Below, in pieces: positions 55,857-64,000 of a stretch of DNA of 64,000 nt (position 1 is its first letter; each line of letters starts with the position of its first letter). Location: assembly GCF_004570975.1 (NCBI RefSeq), contig NZ_SPPC01000004.1, positions 186,001 through 250,000 on the forward strand, in the 5' to 3' direction. The DNA comes from Barnesiella sp. WM24. GTDB taxonomy: Bacteria; Bacteroidota; Bacteroidia; Bacteroidales; Muribaculaceae. The position numbers and the translations under genes were made by a program. The notes under the pieces were generated by a model. It searched no databases and was not told the origin of the DNA. It worked only from the letters and a program-made list of their open reading frames with translations.

Positions 55857-56663
55857 CTAATTTTTCTCCTTTTTTCCGTTGGAATAATGCTTTACGCCGC
55901 TACGGTTGTAGACATCGGGATTAAAGCGTGTGCGCGTCAGGGTTATGCTGTCGACATAGGCAATCTCCCCTCTTTTTGGAGTCATCTCCATGAATCCATA
56001 TACATAGCGCAGAGAACGGGCCGTGTCAGACTGCAATTTAAGTTCATTCCATCCGTCGGATGTCACGGTCGTAGTCACGTAATCAGTCGTGCCGTCATTA
56101 TAATCAGCTCCGATAGTGACTTTCATTGGAGAAAGTCGATTGGCGACAAACATGCGCCAGGTATAGACATCACCCTCCTCCCAGTTTTCATCACGGCGGA
56201 AAGAAAACTTCAGATTGTCGGCAGGATATCCGTAGGCAAACCTCCTGTAGCGTGTATCATTCCAGGCATCGACCGAGTCACCGACTACGGCAAGCTGAAT
56301 CTTCTCTCCCGACGCTGCCACATCGGCATCCTTCAGCTCCTTTTCCAGCTCATCGATTACCTTGTCATAAACCTCGATGTATTTCTCGATATTATGACCA
56401 TACCACACGAGAGAAGTGTCGACCTGCTCCGCCGTCACGCCATGTCGCATGTAAATCGACTGCTTCAATACCTTTCTTGCCGAATCACTCCTGTAAGCCG
56501 CCGTATTCAGGTCGACCACACCCTCACCCTTATGAATGTCGACAAGTAGTGCAGCCATGTCATCAGGTTTAATAACATAGTCGGGTGTGCGGTCGCAGGC
56601 GGAAAACAACATGACCGACAAGACACAGCCCAGCGGGGCGGCAAGGAGACGTCTCATAATCAT
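55857..56663 (-). CDS. DUF4296 lipoprotein
   Basis: 268 residues. Lipoprotein signal ending VMLFSAC (Cys23). Residues 28-115 form the helical DUF4296 domain (IKPDDMAALLVDIHKGEGVV, with SIYMRHGVTAEQVDTSLVWY). The rest is a beta-rich C-terminal region. Function unknown; the domain is typical of Bacteroidetes and often sits next to lspA, as here, where its start overlaps the lspA stop by 4 bp (ATGA). It is itself a substrate of Lgt and LspA. Confidence 0.85.
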   Translation of the reverse strand: MIMRRLLAAPLGCVLSVMLFSACDRTPDYVIKPDDMAALLVDIHKGEGVVDLNTAAYRSDSARKVLKQSIYMRHGVTAEQVDTSLVWYGHNIEKYIEVYDKVIDELEKELKDADVAASGEKIQLAVVGDSVDAWNDTRYRRFAYGYPADNLKFSFRRDENWEEGDVYTWRMFVANRLSPMKVTIGADYNDGTTDYVTTTVTSDGWNELKLQSDTARSLRYVYGFMEMTPKRGEIAYVDSITLTRTRFNPDVYNRSGVKHYSNGKKEKN

Positions 56664-57304
56664 TTATTCTCTTCCGGAAGAGAGTCCGCGCTCTCTTTGC
56701 CGGGCATAGACAGATATTTGGAATAGAAAATAATCAGCACAAGAATGCCCACAGTAATCGCCGCATCGGCAATATTGAATATCGGCTGGAAAAAGAGGAA
56801 ATATTCACCGCCGACAAAGGGCACCCAGTCAGGCCAATAAAAGCTGAACAGAGGGAAATACAGCATGTCTACCACACGACCGTAGAACACAGGGGCATAT
56901 CCGCCCTCCGGAGGAAACATCATAGCCACTTCAGGAGGATAAGGGTCGTTGAAAATCACGCCATAAAACACGGAGTCGATTATATTGCCCGCCGCACCGG
57001 CAGTAATCAGGGCACAACAGACGATGTAACCCATCTTGATGTCAGTGCGGCGTCTGATGCGGCATATATAATATATGAGCAATCCAACCGCGACAATGCG
57101 GAACAGGGAGAGAAACAATTTGCTTCCCAGCTCCATGCCAAACGCCATGCCGTTGTTTTCGATAAAATATATCCTGAACCAGTCAGCTATCACAAATTCC
57201 TGACCGAGAAACATGTGGGTCTTAACCCATATTTTCACAGCCTGGTCTATAATAAGGACTCCGATAATTATAATAGTGGCAATCCAGCCTCGGGACAATT
57301 TCAT
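56660..57304 (-). CDS. lspA: Lipoprotein signal peptidase
   Basis: Signal peptidase II, cleaving before the lipidated cysteine. 214 residues with four helices, longer than the usual 160-170 because of an insert between helices 3 and 4 (FNDPYPPEVAMMFPPEGGY region), a form seen in Bacteroidetes. The catalytic aspartates are in GRVVDMLYFP and FNIADAAI. Preceded by a dksA-like gene 57 bp upstream and translationally coupled to the DUF4296 gene. Confidence 0.96.
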   Translation of the reverse strand: MKLSRGWIATIIIIGVLIIDQAVKIWVKTHMFLGQEFVIADWFRIYFIENNGMAFGMELGSKLFLSLFRIVAVGLLIYYICRIRRRTDIKMGYIVCCALITAGAAGNIIDSVFYGVIFNDPYPPEVAMMFPPEGGYAPVFYGRVVDMLYFPLFSFYWPDWVPFVGGEYFLFFQPIFNIADAAITVGILVLIIFYSKYLSMPGKESADSLPEENK

Positions 57305-57326
57305 TTATTGCTCGGTTAATAAGTTT

Positions 57327-57359
57327 TTGGCGGCCGGATGACCGCCAATGACAAATGTA
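57327..57359 (-). promoter_or_regulatory. Hairpin and -7-like box between dksA-like gene and lspA
   Basis: TACATTTG (minus, 57359-57352) matches TAnnTTTG, and a 7-bp hairpin (TTGGCGG/CCGCCAA, 57327-57348) follows it, ahead of the lspA start at 57304. It may give lspA an internal promoter or act as a processing site. There is no T-run, so it is not a standard terminator. Confidence 0.35.
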
Positions 57360-57360
57360 T

Positions 57361-57744
57361 TTATTTTTTCTTGCCACTCTCCTTAGCCTCCACACTCAAA
57401 GTGGCGTGAGGCACGGCGAGAAGTCTCTCGCGGGGAATGAGTTTACCGGTCTGGCGACAGATACCGTAAGTCTTGTTTTCAATTCTTACAAGCGCCGCCT
57501 GCAGATGCTGGATAAACTTCATCTGTCGCTGTGCAAGCTGACCGGCCTCTTCCTTGCCGAGAGTGCTCGCTCCCTCTTCAAGCACCTTGAATGTAGGAGA
57601 AGTGTCGGCAGTATCATTTCCATCACTATTTGTCACATTAGCTTTCAGCAACTCGTAATCGCGCTGTGCCTTATCAAGTTTACGGAGTATCAATTCCTTG
57701 AACTCCTGAAGCTCTTCATCAGTGTAACGTGTCTTTTCACTCAT
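57361..57744 (-). CDS. TraR/DksA-family regulator without a complete zinc site
   Basis: About 127 residues. A long coiled coil (about 10-90) ends in a C-terminal globule, the DksA plan for entering the RNA polymerase secondary channel. The zinc-finger region reads YGICRQTGKLIPRERLLAVPHAT, summarised as CRQTGKLIP..AVPHAT: only one of the four zinc cysteines remains, as in zinc-independent DksA2-type proteins. ATG at 57744 (MSEKTRYTDEEL) is chosen. It follows ileS by 23 bp. Confidence 0.88.
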   Translation of the reverse strand: MSEKTRYTDEELQEFKELILRKLDKAQRDYELLKANVTNSDGNDTADTSPTFKVLEEGASTLGKEEAGQLAQRQMKFIQHLQAALVRIENKTYGICRQTGKLIPRERLLAVPHATLSVEAKESGKKK

Positions 57745-57767
57745 AACAGTACTATTTAGGTTATATG

Positions 57768-60700
57768 TCAAGAATTAGAAAGTCTAATACGTGTCTTCAG
57801 CTCAATGCCGTCAAGGTCAAGCACCTCCACGTCAGAGTCGGCGGCATCAAGAGGAGCCACGTCAACAGAGACTGCAAGCACCTGACGGGCTATGTAGTCG
57901 CTATAAGCCTTAACCGCGTCATCGGTAGCGGCGCCGGGCTCAAAGACAAGCTCAATCTTGTCGACAATATCGTAGCCCCTGCCCTTACGTATGTTCTGGA
58001 CACGGTTAACGATGTCACGCGCGATACCTTCACGGCGAAGGTCGTCGGTAATCGTTATGTCAAGCGCAACGGTGATGTTGCCTTCGTTAGCCACCTGCCA
58101 TCCGGGAATATCTTCAGAGATGACTTCCACATCGGCAAGGTCGACAACAGCCTCGACACCATCGACATCAAAGGTAAAGCTTCCGTCGCGCTCAAGCTTC
58201 AGGATGTCAGCCTGCTCCATAGCGGCAACCTTTGCGGCAAGCGCTTTCATAATCTTGCCATACTTCGGTCCAAGCTTCTTGAAGTCGGGTTTCACACGTT
58301 TCACAAGCACACCCTCGTCATTGCCGACAAACTTGATAGCCTTGACATTTACCTCGCCAAGTATAAGGTCGGCCATTGACTCTACCATAGCTTTCTGGCG
58401 GTCATCGAGGACGGGTATCATAAGGGTGCCCAACGGCTGGCGCACCTTAATGTTAACCTTGCGGCGCAGCGCGAGCACCATTGAGGTGATGTCCTGTGCG
58501 AGTTTCATGCGCTCCTCAAGCTCCTTGTCGCTATCTCCGGCGACAGGGAAAAGTGCAAGATGAACGGAAGTAGTGTCGCCCACGGTCGCCGAGCGCAAAT
58601 CAGTGTACAGGCGGTCGGCAAAGAAAGGCGAAACAGGCGCCATAAGAAGAGCGACAGTCTCAAGACAAGTATAGAGTGTCTGATAAGCGGCAAGCTTGTC
58701 CTTGTCCATCTCCCCGCCCCAGAAACGCTTACGGTTAAGACGAACATACCAGTTGCTGAGATTGTCATTTACAAAATCATTTATGGCACGCGCCGCCTTG
58801 GTAGGCTCATAGTCGTCAAGCGACTCTTCAACCTCGCGTATAAGAGTGTTAAGGAGGGAGAGTATCCATCGGTCAATCTCGGGACGCTCATTCAACGGCA
58901 CCTGAGGCTCTGAGTTGTCAAAGCCGTCGACATTGGCATAAAGCGCGAAGAATGAGTATGTATTGTAAAGCGTAGCGAAGAGCTTGCGGGAAGTCTCCTT
59001 AACGCCTTCCGGGTCATATTTCAGGTTATCCCATGGAGAAGAGTTGGCAATCATGTACCAGCGGAGCGGGTCGGAGCCAAACTCCTCGATAGCCTCAAAG
59101 GGATTGACGGCATTGCCGAGACGCTTGGACATCTTATTGCCAAAGCGGTCAAGCACAAGACCATTGGAAATCACCGCCTTGTAAGCGACCGAGTCAAATA
59201 CCATGCCGGCTATCGCATGAAGCGTGAAGAACCAGCCACGGGTCTGATCGACACCCTCGGCAATAAAATCGGCGGGATACAGCTCTCCGGAGTCAAGGCC
59301 TTCTTTATTTTCAAAAGGATAATGAATCTGTGCATAGGGCATCGCACCGGAGTCAAACCACACATCAATCAGGTCAAGCTCGCGATGCATAGGAGCGCCT
59401 GTAGACGAGACAAGAACTATGTCATCGACATAGGGACGGTGAAGGTCGATTTTTTCATAATTCGCCTTTGAATAGTCGCCGGGGATAAATCCTTTATCCT
59501 TATAGGGATTGGATGTCATTACACCGGCAGCCACCGACTTCTCTATCTCATTATAAAGGGTCTCCACGCTGTCGATGCAGAGTTCCTCGCTGCCATCGTC
59601 AGTGCGCCATATCGGGAGCGGAGTTCCCCAGTAACGGCTACGCGACAGATTCCAGTCCTGAAGATTCTCAAGCCATTTTCCGAATCGGCCTGTACCGGTT
59701 GACTGCGGTTTCCACTTTATAGTCTCGTTTTTCTCCATCAGGCTTTCACGGGCGGCAGTAGTGCGGATAAACCAGCTGTCAAGCGGATAATACAGCACCG
59801 GCTTGTCTGTGCGCCAGCAATGGGGATAATTATGGACATGCTTTTCAATTCTGAACGCCTCGCCCGCCTGCTTCATCTCGAGCGCGATCACCACATTCAG
59901 GTCCTCGCTCTTTTCAGCAGCCTTCTCGTCATATCGACCATCGACATTAAACTTCGGGTCGTAGGCATTTTTCACGTAATCGCCTGCGTGACGCTCATAG
60001 AGAGGCAGATTGACACATGCCTTCACAAACGCGGGCGCACACTCGTCGACAGTGTAGTATTTACCGGTGAGGTCGACCATCGGGCGAGTCTCTCCCTTGG
60101 TGTTGATTATGAACAGAGAGGGGATTCCGGCAGCCTTCGCCACGCGGGCGTCATCGGCACCGAATGTAGGCGCGATATGCACGATACCGGTACCATCGTC
60201 GGTGGTCACATAATCACCCGGAATCACGCGGAACGCCTCGTCGGCAAGCTCGACAAATCTGTCGTTTCCAACCTCAAACACCTTTTCCGGTTCAGCAGCC
60301 GCATAATCGGTGACAAAACCGGGCGATGAAGGAGTCAGCTTCTCACACGGCTTCACCCATGGCATAAGCTGCTTGTATTTCATGCCCACAAGGTCATTGC
60401 CGGTATATGTAGCCACAATGCGATAAGGCACAACTTTGTCACCGGGCTTATAGTCGTCGAGAGGGAGATCGGCACCTTCCGGTTTAAGATATGCGTTCAA
60501 GCGATCCTTTGCAAGAATCGCCGTAATCTTTTCAGCTGTGTAAGGATTGTAAGTGCGCACTGCAACATACTCATACTTCGGGCCTACACACAACGCAGTG
60601 TTGGAGGGCAATGTCCAGGGGGTGGTGGTCCAAGCAAGGAAGCAAGGCTCACCCCATCCTTCCATCTCGGGGAAAGGAGCCACGACCTTAAACATGGCTG

Positions 60701-61331
60701 TCACGGTAGTGTCCTTGACGTCGCGGTAACATCCCGGCTGGTTAAGTTCATGAGTACTCAATCCCGTACCGGCGGCAGGCGAATAAGGCTGTATGGTATA
60801 TCCTTTATACAGATAGCCTTTTTGATGAAGGCGGCTCAGCAGCCACCACACTGACTCGATATAACGGTTGTCGTAAGTGATATAGGGATCGTTCATGTCG
60901 ACCCAATAGCCCATAGAGTTGGTAAGGTTTTCCCACTCGCGGGTGTACTTCATCACCTCGCGGCGACAAGCCGCGTTATAGTCATCGACTGAAATTTTCT
61001 TTCCGATATCTTCCTTGGTAATGCCGAGCGCCTTCTCCACGCCAAGCTCCACGGGAAGTCCGTGGGTGTCCCATCCCGCCTTACGCTTGACATGAAAACC
61101 TTTCATCGTCTTGTAACGGCAGAATATGTCCTTAATCGTACGAGCCATCACATGATGGATACCCGGCATACCGTTTGCCGAAGGGGGACCCTCATAAAAC
61201 ACGAATGACGGAGCGCCCTCGCGCACCTTCATGCTCTGCTCAAAAAGGTTGTCAGCGTTCCAGCGCTGAAGCACCTCCCGGTTTATCTGGGAAAGATTGA
61301 ATTTATCGTACTCGTTAAATTTCTTTTTCAT
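57768..61331 (-). CDS. ileS: Isoleucyl-tRNA synthetase, IleRS2 (eukaryote-like) type with altered HIGH motif
   Basis: Charges tRNA-Ile. 1187 residues, the long IleRS2 form. The catalytic domain has the HIGH-position motif as GMPGIHHVMARTIKD: residues 57-60 are GIHH instead of HxGH. KMSKR is at 733-737. A CP1 editing domain lies between, with HIAPTFGADDARVAKAAG. The C-terminal anticodon-binding domain is followed by an extra region ending ELKTRIRLSNS. IleRS2 enzymes are intrinsically mupirocin-resistant, and a GxHH swap has been reported to raise this further. First gene of a long run with dksA-like, lspA and surface-glycan genes. Confidence 0.95.
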   Translation of the reverse strand: MKKKFNEYDKFNLSQINREVLQRWNADNLFEQSMKVREGAPSFVFYEGPPSANGMPGIHHVMARTIKDIFCRYKTMKGFHVKRKAGWDTHGLPVELGVEKALGITKEDIGKKISVDDYNAACRREVMKYTREWENLTNSMGYWVDMNDPYITYDNRYIESVWWLLSRLHQKGYLYKGYTIQPYSPAAGTGLSTHELNQPGCYRDVKDTTVTAMFKVVAPFPEMEGWGEPCFLAWTTTPWTLPSNTALCVGPKYEYVAVRTYNPYTAEKITAILAKDRLNAYLKPEGADLPLDDYKPGDKVVPYRIVATYTGNDLVGMKYKQLMPWVKPCEKLTPSSPGFVTDYAAAEPEKVFEVGNDRFVELADEAFRVIPGDYVTTDDGTGIVHIAPTFGADDARVAKAAGIPSLFIINTKGETRPMVDLTGKYYTVDECAPAFVKACVNLPLYERHAGDYVKNAYDPKFNVDGRYDEKAAEKSEDLNVVIALEMKQAGEAFRIEKHVHNYPHCWRTDKPVLYYPLDSWFIRTTAARESLMEKNETIKWKPQSTGTGRFGKWLENLQDWNLSRSRYWGTPLPIWRTDDGSEELCIDSVETLYNEIEKSVAAGVMTSNPYKDKGFIPGDYSKANYEKIDLHRPYVDDIVLVSSTGAPMHRELDLIDVWFDSGAMPYAQIHYPFENKEGLDSGELYPADFIAEGVDQTRGWFFTLHAIAGMVFDSVAYKAVISNGLVLDRFGNKMSKRLGNAVNPFEAIEEFGSDPLRWYMIANSSPWDNLKYDPEGVKETSRKLFATLYNTYSFFALYANVDGFDNSEPQVPLNERPEIDRWILSLLNTLIREVEESLDDYEPTKAARAINDFVNDNLSNWYVRLNRKRFWGGEMDKDKLAAYQTLYTCLETVALLMAPVSPFFADRLYTDLRSATVGDTTSVHLALFPVAGDSDKELEERMKLAQDITSMVLALRRKVNIKVRQPLGTLMIPVLDDRQKAMVESMADLILGEVNVKAIKFVGNDEGVLVKRVKPDFKKLGPKYGKIMKALAAKVAAMEQADILKLERDGSFTFDVDGVEAVVDLADVEVISEDIPGWQVANEGNITVALDITITDDLRREGIARDIVNRVQNIRKGRGYDIVDKIELVFEPGAATDDAVKAYSDYIARQVLAVSVDVAPLDAADSDVEVLDLDGIELKTRIRLSNS

Positions 61332-61368
61332 TTCAATGACTGGATTTGTCGTACTTAAAAAATTTTTG

Positions 61369-61376
61369 CAAAGTTA
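61369..61376 (-). promoter_or_regulatory. -7 promoter box of ileS
   Basis: TAACTTTG on the minus strand, 37 bp before the ileS ATG. No T-box or other leader structure was seen in the short leader. Confidence 0.45.
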
Positions 61377-61417
61377 CAACAAATTAGTCAGAAATAAGGC
61401 ACAAATACCCAAAGAAA

Positions 61418-62005
61418 TCATCTCACATCAGTGAGCAGACGGAAAAACTCCTCGCGCAGAGCGGGATTGTAGGCAAATTGTCCGGTATATTCAATAGAAG
61501 TCGTGCTTGACTCCTGCTTTTCGACACCGCGCATCTTCATGCACAGATGCTGCGCGTTGCAAGCCACGATGACTCCCTTGTTTTTCAAAGATGAATCCAC
61601 TGTGGCACATATCTCGGCCGTAAGCCGCTCCTGAACCTGAAGCCTGCGGGCGTGAACGTTGACGACACGCGCAAGCTTGGAAAGCCCCACCATCTCTCCA
61701 TCGGGAATGTAGCCGACAGAAACTTTTCCGAAGAAAGGCAGGATATGATGCTCGCAAAAAGAGTAAAACTCGATATCTTTTACAATGACCATGCGCGAGC
61801 CTGCATAATCAAATATCGCCGACTTCATTATTTCGGCGGCATCCTGCCTGTAGCCCTGAGTAGCGTAATACAGAGCCTTTGCTGCACGCACAGGAGTCTT
61901 TTCAAGCCCCGGGCGCGCAGGATTATCGCCAAGCAGGCGTATGATACTCTCGTAATGTGATGCAATCTCGGCGATTACCTGTTCCTGTTCCATTGTCACC
62001 GTCAT
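61418..62005 (-). CDS. folE: GTP cyclohydrolase I
   Basis: Converts GTP to 7,8-dihydroneopterin triphosphate for folate synthesis. 195 residues. Zinc and active-site residues lie in SFCEHHILPFFGKVSVGYIP and HLCMKMRGVEKQ. An ATG four codons in is an alternative start. It begins 2 bp after the SPOR gene stop and shares its promoter. Confidence 0.97.
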   Translation of the reverse strand: MTVTMEQEQVIAEIASHYESIIRLLGDNPARPGLEKTPVRAAKALYYATQGYRQDAAEIMKSAIFDYAGSRMVIVKDIEFYSFCEHHILPFFGKVSVGYIPDGEMVGLSKLARVVNVHARRLQVQERLTAEICATVDSSLKNKGVIVACNAQHLCMKMRGVEKQESSTTSIEYTGQFAYNPALREEFFRLLTDVR

Positions 62006-62007
62006 TT

Positions 62008-62493
62008 CTACTCAGTAATAACCACGCGGTCGCGCACCACCCTTATCTCCCGGCTATAGCGCGGGAATGCCTCTTTCAGCTCATGGGCAGCCTGATTAGC
62101 CTCTTCCTGAGTGCGGAAATTTCCGACACGCAGTCGCCAGTAAGGGGAGCTATAAACCACATATGTAGGATATTGGGGGAACTGTGCGCTGATATTACGC
62201 GCACGTGTACGCGCCTCCGACTTTGCAGTACGGGCATTGTTGTCGGAAAACACCTGTATGCGATAGCCACCCATCTTTCCGGTGACAGGCTTTACGTCCT
62301 CTTCCTTTTCCTTTTCAGCGACATACCTGATGCGTTCAAGAAGAGCATCGGGCATCTCGACAATCACATTTCCGCCCTCCGCTATATGACTTGTAATCAG
62401 CGGCCGGCTATCCGGCTCAGCGGCCGACTGTGCGCGGGAAAAGAGCGCCACGGCAACCATAGCCATTATTGTAATATATCGACGTAGTTCCAC
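62008..62493 (-). CDS. SPOR-domain protein
   Basis: 161 residues. Signal peptide to about residue 22 (FSRAQS). A short linker is followed by a C-terminal SPOR domain (about 75-155: GYRIQVFSDNNARTAKSEA, then YWRLRVGNFRTQEEANQAAHEL in part as WRLRVGNFRTQEEANQA). SPOR domains bind denuded glycan strands at division septa. It is cotranscribed with folE, with tpiA upstream, but a terminator separates tpiA from it. Confidence 0.93.
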   Translation of the reverse strand: MELRRYITIMAMVAVALFSRAQSAAEPDSRPLITSHIAEGGNVIVEMPDALLERIRYVAEKEKEEDVKPVTGKMGGYRIQVFSDNNARTAKSEARTRARNISAQFPQYPTYVVYSSPYWRLRVGNFRTQEEANQAAHELKEAFPRYSREIRVVRDRVVITE

Positions 62494-62532
62494 TTATGCA
62501 GAGAATTTATTGTTACGTAACTGAAATTTCCG

Positions 62533-62563
62533 CAAAGGTAGACAAAAATATCAACCTGTGCAA
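62533..62563 (-). promoter_or_regulatory. Promoter of SPOR-folE
   Basis: Minus strand TTG (62563-62561), 20 nt, TACCTTTG (62540-62533), 40 bp before the start at 62493. Confidence 0.6.
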
Positions 62564-62569
62564 TAGTAT

Positions 62570-62611
62570 AAAAACAGAAGCGGGGACTCACCAAAAGAGT
62601 GACGTCCCCGC
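62570..62611 (-). terminator. Terminator of tpiA
   Basis: Stem GCGGGGAC/GTCCCCGC extended by TCAC/GTGA after one bulged base (62580-62611), followed on the minus strand by TTCTGTTTTTA. It lies 24 bp after the tpiA stop. Confidence 0.85.
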
Positions 62612-62635
62612 CTATAATGTCGGTCAACCGTATTA

Positions 62636-63391
62636 TCAGAATGCGTTGACAATACCCATAAATGACTCAGCGTCAAGAGAAGCACCGCCGATAAGACCAC
62701 CGTCAACATCGGGCTTTGCGAAAAGCTGGGGAGCATTAGAGGGCTTGCAGCTGCCACCATAGAGGATAGAAGTGTTTTCAGCCACTTCCTTGCCGTAACG
62801 GTCAGCAATCACGCCGCGGATAAACGCGTGCATGTCTTCAGCCTGATCGTCGGTAGCAGTCTTTCCTGTACCGATAGCCCAAACCGGCTCGTAGGCAAGA
62901 ATAATCTTGCCGAAGTCTTCAGCAGAGAGGTTGAAGAGAGCTTCTTCAATCTGCTTTTTAACTACATCGTTATAAGTGCCGTTTTCGCGCTCTTCAAGCA
63001 CTTCACCGATACAGAAAATCGGGGTGAGCTTGTTTTCAAGGGCAAGAGCCACTTTTTCTTTAAGTATTTCAGAAGTTTCACCGTAATACTGGCGACGCTC
63101 AGAGTGTCCGAGGATTACATAAGTAGCGCCGGTAGAAGCTACCATAGGAGCCGACACCTCACCGGTGTAAGCGCCTGACTTGTGGTCGGCACAGTTTTCA
63201 GCGCCAAGACCAAGCTTGTTCTGATCGATAACAGCGTTGATTGAAGCAAGATGGGTAAAGGGGACAGCGATTACGACATCACACTTGGGTTCAGCACCCT
63301 TCAAAGCTTCATTGACTTCCTTGGCAAGAGCCACGCCTTCCTGGAGAGTAGTGTTCATTTTCCAGTTACCGGCTACAATTTTCTTTCTCAT
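62636..63391 (-). CDS. tpiA: Triose-phosphate isomerase
   Basis: Interconverts dihydroxyacetone phosphate and glyceraldehyde 3-phosphate. About 251 residues. AGNWKMN has the catalytic Lys, ILGHSERRQ the His, [11 protein letters not shown] the Glu, and ILYGGS the phosphate loop. ATG at 63391 ([10 protein letters not shown]) is preferred to the one 6 bp upstream. Confidence 0.98.
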   Translation of the reverse strand: MRKKIVAGNWKMNTTLQEGVALAKEVNEALKGAEPKCDVVIAVPFTHLASINAVIDQNKLGLGAENCADHKSGAYTGEVSAPMVASTGATYVILGHSERRQYYGETSEILKEKVALALENKLTPIFCIGEVLEERENGTYNDVVKKQIEEALFNLSAEDFGKIILAYEPVWAIGTGKTATDDQAEDMHAFIRGVIADRYGKEVAENTSILYGGSCKPSNAPQLFAKPDVDGGLIGGASLDAESFMGIVNAF

Positions 63392-63570
63392 CTTCAATAT
63401 AAATTAAGTAAGTAGTATAAGTCAAACGACATAAGTAACAGAATAACGCCTTATTTTTTTTACCTATTACCTATTGAATCATTTTGGTTATAAACAATCC
63501 TTAAAAAAATCAGCAAAAACAGCCGATGATTTATCAGGCGGTCAACTTTTGCGAATTATTTAAGAGGCTA

Positions 63571-63578
63571 CAAATATA
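63571..63578 (-). promoter_or_regulatory. Possible -7 box for tpiA
   Basis: TATATTTG on the minus strand just after the upstream gene's stop. If used, tpiA has a leader of about 175 nt. No nearer box was found, and the leader itself holds no gene. Confidence 0.35.
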
Positions 63579-63579
63579 G

Positions 63580-64000
63580 TCATTTTTTTCGATTCCTGCG
63601 TGTTAAATGTAGTTTAACCGCCCTTCCGCTTCTGTCAACACCCCACAGGAATAGTTCCACACCGACAAACAGGAATGTAAGCAGCCAGAAATAGCCCATT
63701 CCTGAATAGGCGAGACGGTCAAGGGTGTAGTCGTCGGGGGAAGCGAATGTGTCACTGTCAATAGAGTTAAGAGAGCGTTTCCAGACTATCACCCCATTCT
63801 TCAGATACACGACCGCGACATTTCCGCGGGCAAGCTCCTTGATAGCAGTGTCTTCGGCTGAATAAAGCCCGTAGGACGCCATCGTGATGTCACGCCAGAA
63901 GTCTATTCCGTCATCGTCAGCCCCGATTATGCCTGTCATCCTGCCACCCCGAGAGTTCACATAACGGTTCATCTCATTTATAAGATAGGTCGACGACACA
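63580..64000 (-). CDS. C-terminal part of a membrane protein (DoxX/BT_3928-like), cut by window edge
   Basis: At least 140 residues in frame, still open at base 64000. The first possible start seen (GTG near the edge) is probably internal. It contains ADDDGIDFWRDITMASYGLY and KELARGNVAVVYLKNGVIVWKR, then a membrane helix (about 100-118, YFWLLTFLFVGVELFLWGV) and a basic tail. From memory, the position before tpiA-SPOR-folE is held in Bacteroides by a DoxX-related membrane protein, but the assignment rests on context. Confidence 0.55.
   Translation of the reverse strand, partial: VSSTYLINEMNRYVNSRGGRMTGIIGADDDGIDFWRDITMASYGLYSAEDTAIKELARGNVAVVYLKNGVIVWKRSLNSIDSDTFASPDDYTLDRLAYSGMGYFWLLTFLFVGVELFLWGVDRSGRAVKLHLTRRNRKK

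Noticed and set aside
57327-57348. Rho-independent terminator after the dksA-like gene
   Set aside because: The hairpin is followed by A-rich rather than T-rich sequence on the relevant strand.

Overview
The window looks like chromosomal DNA of a Bacteroidales gut commensal, most likely family Muribaculaceae. The evidence is the promoter signature (a TAnnTTTG -7 box, several times with TTTG or TTG exactly 20 nt upstream), the near absence of Shine-Dalgarno sites, a SusC-like TonB receptor, GH97/GH36/GH13 glycosidases, a 51-residue ribosomal protein L34, a eukaryote-like IleRS2, and gene pairings such as ileS-dksA-lspA-DUF4296 and tpiA-SPOR-folE that are familiar from this order. The family assignment is inference; the order is well supported.

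Layout. 1-9.66 kb: a collinear minus-strand run starting at a panC promoter: pantothenate genes (panC, panD), SRP GTPase ffh, an alpha/beta hydrolase, a membrane-anchored MurF-like ligase, a Ddl-like ATP-grasp ligase, GDP-fucose synthesis (gmd, fcl) and a cut-off CPA1 antiporter. 9.7-12.5 kb: anaerobic ribonucleotide reductase nrdD-nrdG. 12.6-13.9 kb: an AT-rich patch with a small membrane protein and a broken lipoprotein gene. 13.9-30.1 kb: rmuC, a candidate minus-strand small RNA, a GH97 glycosidase, an MscS-type channel, a 5'-nucleotidase, a GH36 alpha-galactosidase, a thioesterase overlapping dprA, a TonB receptor, ugd, and an endonuclease-I-like secreted protein with a coupled lipoprotein. 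30.1-34.2 kb: pta-ackA-ddh-lgt. 34.3-38.3 kb: gyrA followed by a TPR protein. 38.5-41.0 kb: clpC. 41.1-42.3 kb: a non-coding array of six REP/inverted-REP pairs, one of which is interrupted by a nested 210-bp foldback element. 42.4-52 kb: a TPR sensor-kinase-like protein without its phosphoacceptor histidine, htpG, a GH13 glycosidase, rpmH, folD, a CapA-like protein, tRNA-His and a small Hc1-type protein. 52-61.4 kb: a minus-strand run ileS, dksA-like, lspA, DUF4296 lipoprotein, a small unknown gene, a GT2 glycosyltransferase, a flippase and an EamA transporter. 61.4-64 kb: SPOR-folE, tpiA and the C-terminus of a membrane protein.

How genes work together. Envelope construction dominates: Ddl/MurF-like ligases, meso-DAP dehydrogenase, Lgt and LspA, GDP-fucose and UDP-glucuronate supply, a GT2 plus flippase, SPOR and CapA proteins. 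Pta-AckA and NrdDG fit an anaerobic fermenter. The glycosidases are single genes, not a complete SusCD locus.

Most interesting leads: the hydrolase/membrane-MurF/Ddl triad, the REP-pair array with its concentric foldback insert, an unannotated small-RNA candidate between rmuC and GH97, the GIHH-type (altered HIGH) IleRS2, and three proteins that keep a fold but have lost signature residues (endonuclease I, histidine kinase, DksA zinc site).
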